A stretch of DNA of 64,000 nt from Parapedobacter sp042666505 (lineage in GTDB: Bacteria > Bacteroidota > Bacteroidia > Sphingobacteriales > Sphingobacteriaceae), in the NCBI RefSeq assembly GCF_042666505.1, contig NZ_JBHTDN010000008.1:131249-195248 (forward strand). Direction: 5' to 3'. This document shows positions 61,066-64,000 of the stretch, piece by piece. The notes beneath the pieces were generated by a model. It worked only from the letters and a program-made list of their open reading frames with translations, was not told where the DNA came from and did not search any database. The position numbers and the translations under genes are program-made. Within the stretch, counting starts at the first letter, position 1; the number at the start of each line of letters is the position of its first letter.

Positions 61066-62005
61066 CCAATTCCTCCAGTGGTATGATTCGCTTAAAATCG
61101 TCAAAGCCAACAAGGGACCTGCAAATGGAAGTATCGCTACAGCACTTGTTGTGCTTAACCGATTGATGGACGACTATAATTTAGATTTTAATGCTCATAT
61201 TGCCGATGGTGGAATGCAAATTAAGGGGGCGAGTGGATCGGCGGTATCAGCAATATTGAAATCGTTTGGAGAAGAACGACCTTTTGCGAAAGAGGGTGGG
61301 AGAACAAACCGGGGTGGTCCGTCTGAAGTGAAAGCGCTGCTTAAGATGCTTCAGGAGTTAAGTCTTGAAAACTTGCCGAAAGAGACCCGAAACGAAGAGT
61401 TGATTAGTATGCAAGCTTTTCTTGTAGACAGGGTAAAAGATTACCATAATCGACAAAAGATAAAAATGATGTTTAATCCGGATTTCTCCACCTGGCATCT
61501 GGTAAATAACCTTCTAAATACGGCTATTTCGGAAGGAAAAGGCGGTTTTATCGCTCAGCATTTGGTAGGTGCCAAATTGCAACTTAGGTTTCCCGACATA
61601 TCTATATCTAACGAATCTGCAAGCACAGCAGATTTACAGACGCAAAGACCAGGGGACTTTCTAATCGGACATACAGCGATTCATGTGACAATAGCGCCTA
61701 TGCAAGCGTTATATGATAAATGTAAGCATAACATCACACAAGGGCTTAAGCCTTTTATACTCGTTCCTGACAGCCGGGTGGTGGGTGCGAGGCAGAATGC
61801 GGAACAGGTAAGTGAACAAAAGATTTCGGTCGAATCGATAGAATCGTTTGTCTCGCAAAATGTCAATGAATTAAGCGGTTTCAACAAGAATCAGCTAACT
61901 CATAGTTTCAGAGATCTCATATTGATTTACAACCAAAGGGTTGATGAGGTCGAGACGGATAAATCTCTAATGATTGAATTGCCCTCCAATTTAACAAATG
62001 ACTAA
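61049..62005 (+). CDS. DUF4928 family protein, probable type II restriction enzyme
   Basis: 318 residues. The family segment is QRPGDFLIGHTAIHVTIAPM followed by KCKHNITQGLKPFILVPDSR, which resembles a variant PD-(D/E)xK strand-strand region with HVT instead of ExK. Overlaps methyltransferase 2 by 17 bases, which couples expression. DUF4928 genes are usually adjacent to C5 methyltransferases. Nuclease activity is inferred from context. Confidence 0.75.
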   Translation: MKQPSNQFLQWYDSLKIVKANKGPANGSIATALVVLNRLMDDYNLDFNAHIADGGMQIKGASGSAVSAILKSFGEERPFAKEGGRTNRGGPSEVKALLKMLQELSLENLPKETRNEELISMQAFLVDRVKDYHNRQKIKMMFNPDFSTWHLVNNLLNTAISEGKGGFIAQHLVGAKLQLRFPDISISNESASTADLQTQRPGDFLIGHTAIHVTIAPMQALYDKCKHNITQGLKPFILVPDSRVVGARQNAEQVSEQKISVESIESFVSQNVNELSGFNKNQLTHSFRDLILIYNQRVDEVETDKSLMIELPSNLTND

Positions 62006-62028
62006 TTGGCTATTCAAATAGTTTCTCA

Positions 62029-62478
62029 TCAATAATTTGCTGGATAAGGCACTCGGCCTTCTCCGGCGGTTTCGATATAGAGCTGGATTTGGTTGACGCA
62101 TTTCTGCAGGTTCTTCCGTACGTCCTCACCCCAAAAGCGGAATACAGTGTATCCCGTGTTGATAAGCGCTGTGTTGACTTCTTTATCCCGCTGGATATTC
62201 CGTTCGATTTTGGGAATCCAGAAGTCGCGGTTGCTTTTGATGATTCCTTTGGTCTTCTCCCACTGGTGGCCGTGCCAGAACTCTCCATCCACAAAGATGG
62301 CTAACCGGTATTTGCGGATCACGATATCGGGTCTGCCGGGCAGATCTTTTGCATGGGTACGGTAGCGGATGCCCTTTGCCCAGAGTGCCTTGCGCAACAG
62401 CAACTCGGGCTTTGTATTCTTCGCTCGGATACGGCTCATGTTATAGGAGCGCTGCGGTGTAGTTGGGATGCGGGGCAT
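62029..62478 (-). CDS. vsr: Vsr-type very short patch repair endonuclease
   Basis: 149 residues on the opposite strand, convergent with DUF4928. Signature: RSYNMSRIRAKNTKPELLLR, LPGRPDIVIRKYRLAIFVDG (catalytic Asp region) and EFWHGHQWEKTK, with the family's FWIPKIERNIQRDKEV. Vsr nicks next to T:G mismatches made by deamination of 5-methylcytosine, so it is the natural companion of the two C5 methyltransferases. The preferred start is the first Met; an internal MSRIRAKNTKPE is also possible. Confidence 0.93.
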   Translation of the reverse strand: MPRIPTTPQRSYNMSRIRAKNTKPELLLRKALWAKGIRYRTHAKDLPGRPDIVIRKYRLAIFVDGEFWHGHQWEKTKGIIKSNRDFWIPKIERNIQRDKEVNTALINTGYTVFRFWGEDVRKNLQKCVNQIQLYIETAGEGRVPYPANY

Positions 62479-62491
62479 GAGACAAAAGTAA

Positions 62492-62788
62492 GAAACTGTC
62501 GGAAATGCCTATATTGGCACTTTACCTAACTTCAAAACCTATGGGATTGTTTTTATTGATGAGACCAATATCGAGCATTCATTTACTTCGATCGCTCAAA
62601 CGTTGTTGCTTAATAAATCGCTGAAGGTAAACGGAGCGGAGTATCGTTTTACCGAGATAGAGTTTTACTATTATTGTGAGAACCACAAGGATGGATACAC
62701 GCACGTTCATAATATGGAAGCCGGAAAATGGCGCTTTCATAACCAGGGGTTTGACATCACCCTTCGCGGCGAAACTGATAGCGAATGA
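62492..62788 (+). pseudogene. 5'-less gene fragment of a conserved protein
   Basis: An open frame of 99 codons after a TAA at 62489-62491 has no ATG in its first two thirds, but reads like a real protein: YGIVFIDETNIEHSFTSIAQ, KVNGAEYRFTEIEFYYYCEN and AGKWRFHNQGFDITLRGETD. The sequence ends shortly after the W-R-F-H block with TGA, where the family would continue. I take it as a truncated remnant of a conserved Bacteroidota protein, possibly of the DNA-glycosylase-like type; identity is not firm. Confidence 0.55.
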
Positions 62789-62871
62789 AAGTGAGAGTAT
62801 TGCCCGAAGTAATAAAAAAAACACTACACTTGCTGTAAGAGATCATTATACCTTTAATTTAATTCCATCGA

Positions 62872-63266
62872 ATGAAAAGACAGCTATGCGTTGCAATGCT
62901 TGGCATAATCTGCGGCTTGCCGTGCGCCTTTGCTCAACAGGAGTTTGGCCTAAAAGCAGGTGCCAATCTGAACTTCAACAAAACGTATGAAATGTACGAC
63001 TCGTTCAGTGGCCGGACAACCACCGTTGGCCCGCGAACGGTTGCCCGGTTTATGGGGGGGTATTTACGGAAGTTTCAAAATTGCCGGCAAATTGTATGTC
63101 CAGCCCGAATTGTTGTATTCGCAGCAGTACCACAGGATCGAAAAGAGCGGGGAGGTCGATGGTGGGTACTGGCGCTCGGTGCTCAGCGGCAAGGTGGATT
63201 ATTTGAGTATACCCGTTTTCTTGCAATACGAAGCGATAGAGGGACTGAAGATAGCGGCCGGCCCAT
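62872..63266 (+). pseudogene. PorT-like outer-membrane beta-barrel gene, frameshifted and cut by IS21
   Basis: Signal peptide and start MKRQLCVAMLGIICGLPCAF then AQQEFGLKAGANLNFN are typical of PorT-family porin-like barrels. At 63054-63060 lies a run of seven G; the frame changes there, and removing one G restores GGIYGSFKIAGKLYVQPELL and GLKIAAGP. The gene then ends at about 63266 where the IS21-family element begins, so its C-terminal barrel strands are missing. The G-run suggests either phase variation or assembly error before disruption. Confidence 0.8.
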
Positions 63267-63273
63267 TGTGGAT

Positions 63274-63421
63274 ATTCCGCTCCAATATGCACCACCGATT
63301 CCGGGGCAAAGTACACCAGTCTGTAAGGGTTGTTTAGGATTAGGTTGGTTTTCTGATTGATTTTCAGGGACTGCCATTCCGGCACAAAGTATACCAATAA
63401 TTCCGCTGCAAAGTGCACCAC
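63274..63421 (+). repeat. Four 22-bp repeats at the IS21 end (transposase sites)
   Basis: Copies at 63274-63295, 63298-63319, 63376-63397 and 63400-63421 share ATTCCGnnnCAAAGTnCACCA with slight changes. They are in two pairs with 24-bp period, as expected for multiple IstA binding sites near IS21 ends. Confidence 0.85.
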
Positions 63422-63471
63422 TGGGGATTTAGGATTGCATAAGTTAGGGGTCGAACAAGATTCCTAGCGAC

Positions 63472-64000
63472 ATGGCAAACAAACCCCTTAGCATGCACAA
63501 GATAAGACAGCTATTATTGTTCCTGGACCGTGGCTTCTCCCAGCGGAACATAGAAAAGGAAACCGGCATCAACAGACGCACGATTGCCGGTTACCTGAAG
63601 CGGTTCGGGGAGAGCGGATTCAGCTTCCGCGAACTCCTGCTTTTTGAGGACAGCGAACTGGAGGTTTACCTGAATGCCGATAGACCGCCCCGTGAGCAGG
63701 CAGATCCCAGGCGCTCCGAACTGGAGGCGCTGTTCCCCTATATGCTATCCGAGCTGCGCAAAGTCGGCGTTACGCGCCTGCTTCTGTGGCAGGAATACAT
63801 CAGGGACTATCCCGGGGGCTTCCAGTATTCCCGGTTCTGCGAACTGCTGCAGGAACATATCCTCTGGCAGGGTGCCACCATGCACTTCGAGCATGAACCC
63901 GGCAGGGTGCTCCAGGTCGACTTTGCCGGTGACATGATGCATTATGTTGACACCGCAAGCGGCGAGCTTGTGGCCTGCCCTGTATTTGTGGCCGTATTTC
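63472..64000 (+). CDS. istA: IS21 transposase IstA, N-terminal part
   Basis: From MANKPLSMHKIRQLLLFLDR the protein continues beyond the window. HTH RGFSQRNIEKETGINRRTIA and GYLKRF, then RLLLWQEYIRDYPGGFQYSR, and the catalytic beginning of the rve DDE domain in VLQVDFAGDMMHYVD. IstA performs transposition with IstB, which would follow. The gene appears intact within the window. Confidence 0.95.
   Translation, partial: MANKPLSMHKIRQLLLFLDRGFSQRNIEKETGINRRTIAGYLKRFGESGFSFRELLLFEDSELEVYLNADRPPREQADPRRSELEALFPYMLSELRKVGVTRLLLWQEYIRDYPGGFQYSRFCELLQEHILWQGATMHFEHEPGRVLQVDFAGDMMHYVDTASGELVACPVFVAVF

Larger units (their letters stand above)
63267..64000 (+). mobile_element. IS21-family insertion sequence, left end and istA, right end off the window
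   Basis: Element begins near 63267 (TGTGGATATTCCG), where the PorT-like gene loses homology, and includes four 22-bp repeats and the istA transposase. The right part with istB lies outside the window. Exact ends and target duplication cannot be determined from this side alone. Confidence 0.85.

Overview
The window comes from a Bacteroidota chromosome, most likely Sphingobacteriales (a GC-richer Pedobacter/Parapedobacter-like lineage; this placement is inference from gene content and base composition, not a database match). Supporting features are two SusC/SusD pairs, a FecI/FecR regulatory pair, PorP/SprF and a type B type IX secretion (T9SS) sorting domain, DUF6520 and DUF1080 proteins, LytTR signalling, and TAnnTTTG-type promoter boxes. 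No rRNA, tRNA or CRISPR array was seen.

Layout. 1-3.7 kb: an RND efflux operon (inner-membrane pump running off the left edge, lipoprotein adaptor, TetR repressor) with two matching palindromic operators. 3.7-16.5 kb: a leaderless Smr protein, then a carbohydrate locus of ECF sigma factor, FecR anti-sigma, STN-domain SusC, SusD, a DUF4838-like lipoprotein, two Gfo/Idh/MocA oxidoreductases and a DUF1080 protein. This gene set fits uptake of a glycoside and its breakdown through 3-keto intermediates. 16.8-30.4 kb: a minus-strand surface operon of a 1387-residue repeat adhesin, three tail-collar paralogues, a T9SS type B cargo, its PorP partner and an OmpA/TPR protein, with a stand-alone LuxR-type HTH protein upstream and an orphan TPR fragment downstream.

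30.4-49.5 kb: mixed genes. These include a DUF3267 zincin with a decayed partial copy beside it, a four-gene cassette with DUF5675 that ends in a strong terminator, a ParDE-like toxin-antitoxin pair, an RNA polymerase alpha-CTD-like mini-protein, a LytS/LytTR-type pair, and an unlisted 49-residue peptide gene in front of an LpxL-like acyltransferase with an AraC regulator divergent to it. A DUF6520/MauE cluster then faces a TlpA/SusD/SusC operon.

49.5-62.5 kb: an AT-rich defence island. It holds an XRE-type regulator, a lipoprotein, an HNH nuclease, a split AbiC-like protein, and an Mrr-like nuclease with zinc-binding cysteines. Next is a translationally coupled set: a double-GHKL histidine kinase with an H-box, a 760-residue receiver-like protein and a C5 cytosine methyltransferase. 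A second C5 methyltransferase, a DUF4928 protein (probable restriction enzyme) and a convergent Vsr nuclease follow. This is the strongest candidate for an undescribed system: a restriction-modification locus with its own two-component-like ATPase/receiver module.

62.5-64 kb: decay. There is a 5'-less gene fragment, then an outer-membrane barrel gene frameshifted at a seven-G run and cut by an IS21-family element whose istA transposase runs off the right edge.
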